Source of the DNA: Cladobotryum mycophilum
Taxonomy: Eukaryota > Ascomycota > Sordariomycetes > Hypocreales > Hypocreaceae
Reading direction: 5' to 3'
NCBI GenBank assembly: GCA_036429605.1
Contig: CM071589.1
Span: forward strand, 4,836,001 to 4,900,000
DNA length: 64,000 bases
Shown here: positions 13,134 through 24,288 of the stretch, in pieces
How the letters are laid out: every line of letters begins with the position of its first letter
How positions within the stretch are numbered: the first letter of the stretch is position 1
Translations under genes and position numbers: made by a program
Notes under the pieces: generated by a model
What the model was told of the DNA's origin: nothing
What the model saw: only the letters and a program-made list of their open reading frames with translations
The model's database searches: none

Positions 13134-13781
13134 GGAAACACTTACAATTGGACAGATAGGAATGAGATCCATCTGCCTGCATGCACGACATGCACTTTTC
13201 ATAGGCGCCTCCAAGATTGGAACCTCCACCTGCATCGCAGTACGCATATTGCGAGGCCTTGGCCGGATCCGGGATACCCTTTTCAAGATAGGGTGTCAAG
13301 GGTCCACAAGCTTCGGACGTCATGCAAGGGCCCGAGTTGAAACCAGTGGCATTCGGGTACCCGAATACACAGTAATCGAAAGTATATCGCATATTATCTA
13401 GATGCCATGGATTAGCAAGCACTCAAAAAAGACAATATTGAGTGATGATAGTAGTAGTAGAAGAAGAAGAAGAAGTAAAGACTTACACATGAACCATTCT
13501 TGATCATTCTCAGTTCCATTCGTAAAAGTGCTCTTCTGCAAGCAGCTCATGCAGCTCTCCATCTTCTGGCCCTTTGGTGCGTTATCGTAATCTCCATCTT
13601 GGCAAACGACGTCCTTCCACTGATTGTCGAGGAACTTGGGGTCCGTAGGGCTGAGGTCGAATGAATCGCTGCAGGTAGATGCGCAAGGTGAGCCCGGTGT
13701 GACCCGCAGGGCATCCGAGAGTGGCAGGACGGTGGTTAGGAGAGAAAGGACAAGGACGCGAGGTGATGATCGTGAGGCCAT
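12194..13781 (-). CDS. Single-pass membrane protein with 12-Cys ectodomain, paralog A
   Basis: Function unknown. Exons (minus) are 13781-13487, 13397-13146 and 13062-12194, giving 471 residues. Order: signal peptide (about 1-25, ending in SDALRV), Cys-rich module 1 opening with TPGSPCASTC and closing with CMSCLQ, module 2 opening with NMRYTFDYCVF and closing with CMSCMQ, a short AC-containing stalk, one transmembrane helix (AAAVAGIAVAAIVLLALAIG), a basic stop-transfer and a long Pro/Ser-rich cytoplasmic tail ending in PPPPKR. Both introns are phase 1 and fall at the module borders. Intron 2 holds a GAT microsatellite (about 13099-13131). Two relatives lie at 20963-22422 and 31823-33636 with the same cysteines and intron phases. 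The layout suggests a surface sensor or adhesion receptor; that is inference only. Confidence 0.85.
13099..13131. repeat. GAT/ATG trinucleotide microsatellite inside an intron
   Basis: About eleven uninterrupted GAT units within intron 2 of the Cys-rich gene A. It is likely to vary in length between strains. Confidence 0.9.
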
Positions 13782-16043
13782 GGTGAGTTTGTCTGAATAT
13801 GGCTATAGATGAGACGAAACTAGGGTAAAGCTGAGGAGCGAGGGAGGGGAGGGGAGGGGAGGGGTGGTGGTTATGACTGCGGCCGGGTATGTGTAAACGA
13901 CCCCTTGTCAAAAGTTTGCGTGTAAGAGCTGAAAAGCGATTGATAACGAATGAGATGGCTTGTTTGTTTGTTATAAAAAGACGAGAGAGTGTATGAGAGA
14001 GGGAGAAGGAGAGAAAACTGTGCCAGACAGTCTTCCTCAATAATAAACAACGGGATCAGCAAAAGGGTATATCCAAATAAAGATTATCGTTGGAATCATT
14101 CATTCAAATAAAGATCATCCCGACGTCAAAACACAACAGTCGTATAGTTAGATAGATAAGCCACAAAATTGACGGGACGGGAAAGGACAAGCAAAAGGCA
14201 CCAAAGACACGGTCAAAGAAGAGAAGATTATTTATCAGCCAAGAAGAAGAAAAAAACAAGGAAAATAATAAGCCAAGAGGAGAAGAACATGGACAAGGGG
14301 AGGAGACGAGACGAGAGAGAGAGAGTAAGAGTAAGAAAAGACGGGATGAGGACTGCAAGATATCACATCACTGTCAAGCCGTGGGTTACACCCGTGCTCC
14401 TCTGGGACGGACCCGAGTTGCGGGAGGGGAATGGGATGGCATGGCATGGGGAGGCATGTCAAGATAGTGCCCTCTCTCATTCAGTCATGCATGCAGCAGG
14501 AGATTTGCTGATGCACCTCTTCGTTGCTTGCCGCCCGGAAAACTCCACCGCAAACGCCTTTTCTCGTCACACACACGCGCATGAAAAAAAAACATGGTCG
14601 AGGCTTTTTCTGCGTTACCCAAAGTTGTCATGGTCCCTTGTTCGTTTCGTTCGGAGGCGTTTGCCATGGCTTCTCACCCCCCAACAAGCCGTGTCTTGTC
14701 TTGTCTTGTCTTGTCTCGTCTTGGTCTGCCACGCAAACACACAAACACAAACGCCCTACAAGTGGGAACCCCGGGACGACAAATGTCTCTCAAATCACAC
14801 CGAGAGAGGGCGAAGCACATACACCAAATGATACTTCAAGTGGTGGGAACTCATGGCTATCCTGGTCTCGGGTCTCGGGTCTCAAGTCCTTTCTTTTCTT
14901 TCGGACTCGACAAAGAGCGACAAACGACGGAGATGCTCAAAATGTCTTGGAGCGTTCGTTGGTTGTGCGTGCAGGTTGTGTGTGTGAAGAAGAGGAAAGA
15001 GTACAGAGTACAAGTCCAACGGCGGTTCATGGTCAAGGTCAAGGTCTAATGTCTTCTGACCAATAAAAGACCAGCATTGGCGTCGCAGGGCCATAGCGCG
15101 GCGTGTCAGCGGGGCATGTCCACTGTAGTTCACCGTAGCTCACTGTAGCTCACTGGTCACCCATCACTGGGCGCTTAATTCATCCATCTCAGTCGTCAAC
15201 TCTTCAACTCCAATCTCATAGTTCGCATAGACTCACTCATAGTTCATCACCCTCACTCTCACCCTCCCTCTCACCGTCCAACCAGATCCGTCCTTCCATA
15301 CATCTAATCTATTATTCTTCTTCCATCCATTTCATCCCATTCTTTCTTTGCACTCTGCTCATTCCCTCCAATCACAAACTTCTTATACTCTCCCCTCCCC
15401 TCCCTCCTCTTCCATTACCGACATATCCATCCATCCATCCATCCATCCATCCCCCAACATGATCCTACCCAAGACCATGGTCCATCTCCTGCAGCCCCAA
15501 ACGCCTCTGCCACTCTCGCTTCCATGATCCTGGAATCAACATGCATATCATATACCTGCATAGAGCACTTCGTAAACACACACACACACACACGCAACGA
15601 ACACACGCTGCCATGCACATGGCCTCTTCTGTCACCTTACAAGATCCACATCCCAACCCCCGTCCCCGTCTGTTCCCAATCCGTAGCACCCACTTCTCTT
15701 CCAATCCCAATACGACATGTTGTTGGGGCATCATGAATCATCATCACGTTATCAACTCCATGTAACCTACTGTTGGTTGACATGACATGTTCCAAACCGA
15801 CACCGACTATCTCGAGAGAATCCCACTCTCAACCCCTCACTCACACTCAAGACACCTCCGCGGGTGAAACCATTTTGAACTCATGTTTTCAATTTCATAC
15901 CTAAACGCCGTTTGCCCGAGAGCCACAAGTGAGAAAATAAGAAAAGCATATGGTACAGCAGGAGGACCATTTCCATATCGACGACTCCCGCCAAGAATAC
16001 ATCCAACATCATCAGTCCACTACTTATATGACCTTTTGCATCT
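13782..16043. other. 2.3-kb intergenic region with pyrimidine-rich tract
   Basis: This is the upstream region of Cys-rich gene A (GA-rich near 13830-14010) and the 3' side of CBF5. It contains a TTGTC tandem repeat (about 14693-14721), a strongly CT-rich tract at about 15180-15450 that looks like a fungal promoter or leader, a CATC repeat (15424-15450) and a CA repeat (about 15575-15592). Only very short frames follow the CT tract, so no protein gene is called. Confidence 0.5.
15424..15451. repeat. ATCC tetranucleotide repeat
   Basis: Seven or so perfect tetranucleotide units directly before a short ATG frame. It is a simple repeat with no further structure. Confidence 0.85.
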
Positions 16044-17714
16044 TTAATCGCTATCATCGTCGGAGCCCTTGCCTCCCTTCTTAGCAGCCTTGGCAGCCTT
16101 CTTCTCCGCCTTTCTCTTTTTTCGCTCTGCTCTCTCCTCGGATGTTTCACCATCGTGCTTCTTTCGCTTCTTCTTGTCACCATCTTCCTCTGCCGCGGGC
16201 TCAGCCTCCTCGACATCCATCTTGGTGTCAGCCTCTTCAGTAGGCTTCTGGGGAGTAGGGGCGGCAGCAGCAGCAGGGGCAGGGGCACCTGGCGCACCGA
16301 AATCCTTGTACTCGCTAGTCCACTTGGCAGGAGTAGCATCGTTAGGTCGGCCAAACTTGTCCAGCTTGCCATCTGCCTTCATCTTCTTCTTCTCCTGGGC
16401 GACGGGGCCAAGACCCCACCTCCTGGGGTAGAGGTCACGCTCCATGATGCATCGCTTGACCTTGGCTACGACACCGTGGTCGCAAGTGGACATCTCAACC
16501 GTAGACATCTGGGCAATACCCAGAGCAATAGCCTCACCCTTGGTTGTCATCAACACAACCTCTTCGTGGTGCTCAATTCCACCCTCTGTAAAGAACCATT
16601 AGCAAAAGTGACCTGAAAGCAAAAGTTGTTGTAATCCATACCATATCGCAAAAGACCGGGCAGCATAAGCTTGGCACCGTAGCAGACAGCGTTGACAGCG
16701 CTGTCCTTGACAACCAGACGCTTGTAGCCAGTCAAGAGAGTCTCGAGAGGAGAGATAACCTTTCGGAGGTATGACTCGTCGCGGGTGTTGTCCATTGTCC
16801 ACTGAGCATCCAAGACATCGTGCAGAGTAACAAGCTGCTTAGTCTCGTCCATGGCACCAGATCGAACACGTCGAAGCTCCTGCATGTGTCCACCAACTCC
16901 CAACAGCAGACCCAAGTGCACGCAGAGGGTACGGATATAGGTACCAGCCTCGCAGCTGACCCAGAAAACACCGAGGTGACGGTCATTGTCAAACTCAATC
17001 AGCTTGCTCTCATGAATGGTTCGGATACGGAGCTGTCGCTTGACAGCAGAGATCAGAGGTGGGCGCTGGAACAGAGCACCGGTCAAGGTCTCGAGGGCTC
17101 GGGCGAACTGAGCCTCACCACCGGGCAGCTTGTCGTGGAGACGGATGACAGCAACGTACTCCTTTCCGGCACCTTGCTGGGACTTGACAAGTCGGGTCGC
17201 TCGGTCGATACAGACAATCAGACAACCAGTGACTTTGGGATCGAGGGTACCACTGTGACCAGTCTTCTCCGCTCTGTTGAAATTTTCCTACCGGTTAGCG
17301 AAAAGCTCAAAATCTCTTCCAACTGGGGGAGGAAATCCACCAACCGAAGAATTCGCTTAACCCAAGAAACGACCTCGTGACTGGAGGGGTTCGAGGGCTT
17401 GTCCAGGTTGATAACGCCTGAGCTAATGTACGACTTGATGTCGCGCTTCAATGGGGCGCTTCCGTTAGGAATCGGGGTGAAGTGTCCCGTCCTCACAAGA
17501 ACTAGATAAATCGCACAAATCCAAGTCAACAACATGATCCTTCTAGCATCCCCAGGTGCAATTGAGGCCACGGAAGCAAGTCTTTCCACTCACGCTTGTC
17601 ATAGTTCTTGAGCAGAAGCGGCCACTCGCTGGTGTCAACTGCTGGTGTCACCGCTTGAGGCTTGATTGTGTACTCGTCCTCCCCCTTCTTCGTGGTTGCG
17701 ACTTCTTGAGCCAT
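16044..17714 (-). CDS. CBF5: H/ACA snoRNP pseudouridine synthase Cbf5 (dyskerin)
   Basis: Catalytic subunit of box H/ACA snoRNPs, converting uridine to pseudouridine in rRNA in the nucleolus. Exons (minus) are 17714-17594, 17501-17345, 17273-16642 and 16585-16044, giving 483 residues. The dyskerin-like N-terminus (LLVRTGHFTPIPNG) is followed by the TruB catalytic block KTGHSGTLDPKVTG, with the catalytic Asp near residue 104. A PUA domain spans about 270-350 (RLVVKDSAVNAVCYGAKL). The tail is the typical alternating Lys/Glu-rich one, here with an Ala/Pro-rich insert. Intron 2 uses a non-consensus GTTGGT donor. Reading is unbroken across all four exons. It is the fourth ribosome-biogenesis gene of the window. 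Confidence 0.96.
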
Positions 17715-18276
17715 TGTTAATCTCCTTCGTCTTTTTGGGGATAGTGTAACCGAGCTTGCGCAAAGGGAAGGAATGGGCGATGCTCGACGACGAGGCTGAA
17801 GGGAAGACACGCGATGGTCGTGATATTTTTTTTCAAGGTTCCTATTTGATGGTGGTTGGAGCTTCCGATTTTTTTCTATTGTGGGGCGAACTTTTTCGAA
17901 CTTGTGGCGCCAATTGATACTAAGCTGCGTTCGGATAAGATGGACCCTCCAGCCACATGCACGGCCACAGATATGCTGAGGAGGGGTTATCGTATTATCT
18001 TATACTACGACTAATGCGTGTTCATGTAGGCCAAAGACTGCTATAATATAGATTGCAATTGTGAAAAAAGCATGAAACACTCCCTTTCCATCCATGTATA
18101 GGTACAGCTTCTCCGCATTTGGGTCCAACAATTATTCGAGCTTAAAATGCCATATTCCAACTCCTTCCAAACCTACAGTAGACATCCTTCAACTCCCTGG
18201 CCTATGCAAATCCCCTCCTGTCTAATACGCCGGATAATATGAGATACTGTGGTAGCCGGGACGATCAATCTAGATA
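17715..18276. other. Intergenic, CBF5 promoter
   Basis: A 562-bp interval holding the CBF5 upstream region and the 3' end of the BTB-like gene. T-runs near 17826 and 17869 lie about 115-160 bp upstream of the CBF5 start. No other feature is seen. Confidence 0.5.
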
Positions 18277-20031
18277 CTACCTATGACGCCCGCCAAAATT
18301 GTTTCGCTTCCCCATGGATTCAGCCTGATCACGCTCCCTGCCTCTCCAAGTCCTTCTTTGCTCTTCCCGTTCCCGTTCACGCTCCCAATCTCTCCAGGAC
18401 CTCCCCCGTCTCTTAGACGATGTTCTGGCTTCCGGCGGAGGGGCAGGTTGAGATCCAGTCGCCACCGCGGGCTCCCCTCCGTTTCTAGAAGGACGGTTAT
18501 CCCATTCGGCTCCCCTCTGGGACTGCTCGGCTCGTGGCTCGCGCGATTCTGCCTCGGCCGGTTTGTGAGACCCATGAGATTGGGCCGCAGGATCTGAATC
18601 TACATTGGCCTTCCTGCCTCTCGACCAAAACTTCCATCCAGGATCACCTTCCTCCTTCTTATGTTCATTATTCTTACGCTCTTCAACACTGGGTTCCGGT
18701 GCAAATGCAACCTTGGCCGCAGTCTTTGTTGGCTCCGGCTTGTGTGGTTCTGGTTTGTGTGGCTCTGGTCGATGTTGGTCCGGTCTATATTGATCCGGTC
18801 TGTGTTGATCTGGATTGTGTTGCTCTGGCCTGTGTTGCTCTTGTCTTTGTTGTTCTGGTCGGTGTTGTTCTGGTCGATGTTGCTCCGGTCGATGTTGTTC
18901 CGGTCGATGTTGCTCTGGTCGATGTTGATCGGGTCTGTGCTGCTCTTGTCTTTGTAGCTCCGATCTGTATGGCTCCGGGATGGGTGGTGGCGGATCCGTT
19001 GGCTCGGGTTTCCTACCGCCCCTCTTCCTCCTTTTCTTGTCCCTTCTTGTGCTTAGCTGACTCGAATCAGTCTTATCATCCCCGTCGCCGCCGGTAGTTT
19101 GCCCAGATTCGTCATATGATTCCGATTCAGGAGTGGGAATCGCAGGCTCCTTTCCCTTGTCTATCCTGCTTTCTCGAACAGGGCTAGGGGTTGGATCAGG
19201 CTCCTCCCTCACCCGTTCCTTTTCCTCTCTTATTCGCTCCTTTTCCTCCCTCATTCGTTCCTTTTCATATGACCGCCTTTCAACCTCAGGCTCCCGTCTG
19301 ATGCTTGAAGGGCCCTCTGGTACCTGATTAAAAGTCTCATTGGAGGATTCATTAGATCTCCGGCGAGGCGAGATTTTATGGCCGTACACCAACTCAAGCA
19401 TGCTCCTAAATAGAATATCGCTAATGGACAAGGTTCTATCTTCAATAGGCGAACCCCAATCCAGTGGCTCTCTGGGGTTCTCGAGGAGATGCCTCAATCT
19501 TGTCTTAAGATAGTTGGTGAGCCACACATCGTCTGCGCTCGGATTCGGACAGGCCATTTGCGCCAAATCAAAAACCAAGGGGGTGCGAAGCTTGTCGCCG
19601 AGTCTATCGATTTCAGATTTGGCGAGGTCCTCCAAATCCAGTAGTTCGTAGGTTCGCGCAGCGGCATAAACACGGACGCTTGTCGTGAATTCTCTAGCCA
19701 GTCTTTCATGTGGCGTTGAACCCCGTGGTCTGAGACATTCATAAGACTTGGTGAAAAGGTAATGGGCGAGGACGTGGCCGACGTCTGGTAATACATCGAG
19801 GTGGTAATCTCCTTGTTCGGAAATATGTGCCAGCTTTGGGATCTCCTGAAGTAGACGGGTCGGGACATATAGATGACTCCCGTCCTGCAAACGCAGCATG
19901 ATGCTAGGAGCCGAATACACGCTGCCAACGTAAGTACCCGTCCCCTTAATGATGTAATATGCATATATAACTCACGATACCTCAGGCCGCGTATCAACCA
20001 CCTCGGCCGAATAGCCTGAGGCTGGTGACAT
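18277..20031 (-). CDS. BTB/POZ-like protein with pentapeptide minisatellite and Arg/Glu-rich tail
   Basis: Exons (minus) are 20031-19976 and 19921-18277, giving 566 residues. The start at 20031 (MSPASGYSAEVVDTRPE) is joined by a consensus GTGAGT donor at 19975. Without it the second exon lacks a natural upstream ATG in good context. Residues about 20-130 look like the fungal BTB-like fold (IMLRLQDGSHLYVPTRLL, then a helix-rich half with YECLRPRG). A charged REEKERIREEK stretch (about 230-250) follows, then about 15 copies of a degenerate five-residue unit of HRPEQ type, and a low-complexity RS/RE-rich end. Fungal BTB-like proteins are often of unknown function; the tail suggests RNA or protein binding, but this is inference. 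Confidence 0.8.
18725..18965. repeat. 15-bp coding minisatellite (HRPEQ repeat)
   Basis: About fifteen tandem 15-bp units inside the BTB-like gene, encoding variants HRPEQ, HRPDQ, HKPEP and QRQEQ. The frame is kept in every unit. Copies near the centre are almost identical, which points to recent slippage or unequal exchange. Confidence 0.88.
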
Positions 20032-20962
20032 CTTTGATATTGTTTGGGCGATGACTGAGAGAGAGAGCGAGAGAGAGGGACAAAGAAAGAGGCTGTGTTT
20101 TGAGCTCAGGTGCTAATTACTCTGCGTAATTAGGCGTGCCTAAGCAGGCCAGTTATGGTGAAAAAGACGGATGACCCGAATTACAAGTTAAACAAACACC
20201 GAGTGTATTGCAGCCGAATCAAGTGTATCAACGTAAAAAATGGGCATCGCAGGTTAGTTTGAAGCCAGTAGCTACTGCAGATGATAAGCGCTGGATTAAT
20301 GTGTGGGTGCAAGTTAGGATTGGAGATTTGAAGTTTCAAGTTGGACGACGACAGGTTATGGATTCTTTATTCTTATTACTGCGGGGCGCGCATCACATTC
20401 GCCCGACGTGTTTACCTTACATGCAACCCATAGGAGAGAGCCACGAATTTGGAATGCGGTGGAATGGGGCTCCTGACAAGGCGATCATATTTGAGGCTCA
20501 AAGCCTTTAAATGATAGGATCCAGTCATGCCCGTAGTTCGTCATATCTCGTGGTGTTTTTTTCGTGGTGCTACCCAGAGCTCCAGCTGTTGGTCGCTATA
20601 AATCCAGGTTGTTAGTGGTGCAGGTTAGGTAGGTAGGTTGGCATGCTGCCGAAAGCCTCTATAGTACAGAGGGACCTCATTGTATCATGATTTCAAGGGG
20701 AATTAATTTTTTCTCTTTTCATCAATAGGACGCCATCAAGGCTGTCCTAGAGGCTACGTCGCCCGTCTGAAATAATATCAGATCCCATCATTCGTCGCCC
20801 TCGTCGGTCTTAGGAAGTGATTCCCCCCCCCCCCAAAAAAAAGCGGTATCTACATCAGGTATATATCCATCTCTAGTACTCCAAAACACCATGCAAAACA
20901 CAACAGTGTACACACGTTCCATCCGCTGCCGACGGCAGTCTTTAATTACCTATTCCCATCTC
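20032..20962. other. Intergenic, upstream of the BTB-like gene
   Basis: A 931-bp interval with a C12 run followed by an A-run at about 20823-20843 and short TAGG repeats near 20624. No gene or RNA is recognised. Confidence 0.5.
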
Positions 20963-22422
20963 TTAGTTCGCTTCGTATTGCCTCGGCGGGCTATCAGTGC
21001 CTCTGCCATACCCAGGATGCCCGAGGAGAGGTGCCTGTACTGGCCCTACGTCAGGCTCCGCATTATTATTAGTATGTCCACCTGCGCTGTAGACGTTTTG
21101 CATCTCGTATGATTCATCCTTCATTTTCCCTTTGTCGTCCGGCGATAGAGGTGATTGAAGCCACCCGCCGTGACTTTGCTGATCAGCAAGAGCAATGCCA
21201 ATCTCACGAGGCGAGCCCAACGCTGGCTCGGGCCACGCCATCTGCTGTCCTTCGAGCGCACTGACTGGGCTGTTGTACTGAGAAGAGTATGGGGAAAAGT
21301 ATCGCGGAAAATTCTTCTCTGTAGTCATCGTCATCGGTGAGTCGTCCCATCCTCTTAGAGGGCGCTGGCTGAGCGGTGTCTCACCCGTTTCGCGGTGAGG
21401 CGGCTGGGGCGATGGCCAGCCTCCGTTCTTGGCGCTTGCATACTGGACCTCGAGGTTCTTGAGAAAGGCTCTTCTCTTTTTCTTTCCGTGGCAGACAATG
21501 GCGATACCGGCAATGATTAATAGCAAGACGAAGCCCCCACTGCAATGCCAACCTTGGCACTCAGTGTGAGCGGGCCATTGTCAAACCACGTAGGGTCCAC
21601 CTTTGCTGATGGTGTAGGTGTGGATACTTCAACGGTATCATTCGAAAATATGTTGCCCGATACAGCAACAGTCACGCCAGGTTCGGGCTTCTGCTTGCAT
21701 CCAGCGTGGAGCACGGTTACGACTGTGGAAGAAAAAAGAGTTAGTAAGCTTTCTCGAAATTCGCAAGGCAAAGCTATCACCAACAATTTGCTAGATAGTT
21801 ATCATCGGCGGCCTGCAAGCATTGAACGCATCCCTGGAAATCAATGGGATCGCCTACGGGCCATGTATCACAGTAATCAAACTTATCATACTTGGACGAT
21901 AGGTTCTTGTACTGAATCGCATCCGCAAAAGGGCCACATGCTTTGCTAAATACATGGTTAGTCGAAACGTTGACTTGGTGGATTATATACAGTCCGCATA
22001 CCTTGTGACACATGGTGTACCATGATAGTGGTCGTTTTGGGGGAAGTTGAAGACGCAGTATGATACGGTATATCGCAGATTGTCTAATATTGATCAAGGT
22101 CAGCACGTGGGGCTCGATAACTGGCCGCGGATTGGAGGGGGAGTAGCAGCATACACAGCATTGCCATGGCATCCGTGTAATTATCTTTTGTAGCATATCC
22201 ACTCTCCAGCTCGCATTGGACGCATCCTTCGAACACTCCAGCGGCATCACTATTGTAGCCATCCGTATAATCCCTTGCTTGGCAGACGACGTCGTTTGGT
22301 GACGTCGAATCCAGGACATTACCGCAATTCGAGGCGCATGGCGATCCAGGCGCAACCAGGAGTGCTTCGGCGGCAGGCAGCGCGGCGCCCACGATGGCGA
22401 GGTTCGTTAAGATCCGTAACAT
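20963..22422 (-). CDS. Single-pass membrane protein with 12-Cys ectodomain, paralog B (one-base frameshift)
   Basis: Exons (minus) are 22422-22155, 22083-22002, 21945-21785 and 21722-20963. Signal peptide MLRILTNLAIVGAALPAAEA, module 1 opening APGSPCASNC, module 2 opening NLRYTVSYCVF and closing CVQCLQ, and an AGCKQKP stalk match paralogs A and C. Introns 1 and 3 are phase 1 at the same places as in A and C. The additional intron at 21946-22001 is phase 2 and unique to B. Intron 3 has a GTTGGT donor. The transmembrane helix is split by a frame slip at five C on the plus strand (21534-21538): VGIAVG is in one frame, GFVLLLIIAGIAIVCH in the next. One added G gives 423 residues and the expected helix. 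The cytoplasmic tail is Pro/Ser/Tyr-rich. Confidence 0.8.
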
Positions 22423-24288
22423 GGTCGTGTGAGGTATAATGAGAAGTAGGCAGTGATCGAAGCGATTGACGTCGTGGATGCGGAGAGCAATCTCAATTGG
22501 ACTGGGGACACAATTCCGGCATGTGTGACATCCCACGAACCCGGATCCTTAATTCTCGAGACTGTCACAAAAAAAAACCTTGGCCCTGTCGACTTTAAAT
22601 TCGACGTGACGGGAGGGCGACGGGGCGGGGTCATCAGAAACGGCCGGGTAAAGAGATGTAAGTGAGAGAAGTCATTGACGCTCGGCGTGGTCTTGTTATT
22701 GTTGGCTCAGGATGTGATGAGCTTTGCAGAGTCGCATTTCGTGTTGGTCGTCGACCGTTTGCTCAGTACAGGTCTCGTTGAGGCGGGAACGAATTCGGTA
22801 CAGAACGCAACGCACGCACGGCACGCCTCGTCATCTCCACTCAAAGCTGTGCTTTACAAGGTTACAAGGGGAGGGCAACAAGGCTGCAGCAGATTGGCCA
22901 CCGCCGCTGGAGAGACTTTGCACTTGGCCCTCCCCCTCCCTTCCTCTCGACCTCTTGTTTGTCTGTCATGGTGACGGGAAAGCTAGCCACCACCACCACT
23001 CTGTGCCCGCTCGCTGGCTCACACCTCCTTGGACTAGCCTCGCCATTCTAAGGAACGCGAATAACCGTGAACGGCATAGCTCGATTCGGTCTGGAGGCAA
23101 ATGGGTGGTGAGCTCGGAGTGCTGACATGCTATGCAGCAATACAGAGCAAGACAAGAACAAGACCGATCCATCCACTAGGAAGCGGGATCCGGGCAGTCA
23201 AAGGAGCTTGCTTGACCTGTGGCGTCGAGAACCCCTGCTCGACTTCACATCAAATCACCAGCAACTCGCCATCAGCGCGCTCCCATTGGTGATGAATGTC
23301 TGAGGCCGGCGCTTATTTGGGGCCTCTGGCTGGACAACCAGGCCTTGACCTGGGGCCGCAATTTGACGTGGTTGGGCAGTTTTCGCCCGCCACACCAAAA
23401 CGCCGACGATCCCAAGCCTTTTTCGTCCTTCGCCCACCAAAAGTCTGCAACCCACCTGATTGATTTCCCTCTGATTGTGTTGGCTGTCGAACTTTTGGGG
23501 GCTTGCAGGATGCGACGCTACTTTATTATGCCCGCTGCCCTATAGTAGTCCACATCAGCTGCAACCCGTATTCCTCCCTTAGGTAGTAGGTAGTAGGTAG
23601 TAGGCATCTCAACCAACATGCAGCAGTCAGTACGGCTTTACTCGGTCAAAACAACCGAAAATCCTTCGGCATACGTATGTCAGGCACTTGGAGGTGGGTA
23701 GCCGTTGTACGAGTAGGCTCTGTGTGTGTGCAGAAGACGTTTATGCAGTCGTAGGTGCAGTCCTAGATGCTCAAGCGCCGCTAGGAAGCTGCATCACACT
23801 TTGACTTCCAAATCCAGCCAAGTCATTCTAGAAGAATCAACTTAGGCTATATGTCGTCACACAAGAGAACAAGAGAAAATTCTCCGATTTGTTGTTCAAT
23901 CTAATCCAGCTGTGATATCTTATGCCTCTATTGTGTTTTCAGGGGGAATTACTCAATATTAATTTATTTCATGCCCCTTTCGGGTGCTTCAAGCTCAAGA
24001 CTGCAAACACCATAACAATATTCATTTTGACAAACACACTATTTGAACCTCGAGACTAACAAAAATCCAAAACGGTATATTCTAGCCCATATGCGTGTTG
24101 CCAACAAGTCATTTCTTCCCAAACTCCTCTACCATGCTTGAGGGGGTACTTTCCAGAATAACACCACGCTGTTCCGTTCCATCGTGATCCAGAGCCCACT
24201 ACCAGCTCCAGCTCAACATCAAATAGGCAGACCAAATCTGTAACCGTAATCGTAACAAGACATGAAACATGAACTGATTTAATAAATT
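22423..24288. other. Intergenic, upstream of Cys-rich gene B
   Basis: About 1.9 kb with no supported gene. A tandem TAGTAGG repeat lies at about 23579-23604. The sequence up to about 23500 is GC-richer than the part near the NTA1 3' end. Confidence 0.5.

Noticed and set aside
23579..23604. TAGTAGG-type tandem as telomere-like repeat
   Set aside because: Only about four units, not the TTAGGG type, and in the middle of ordinary DNA.
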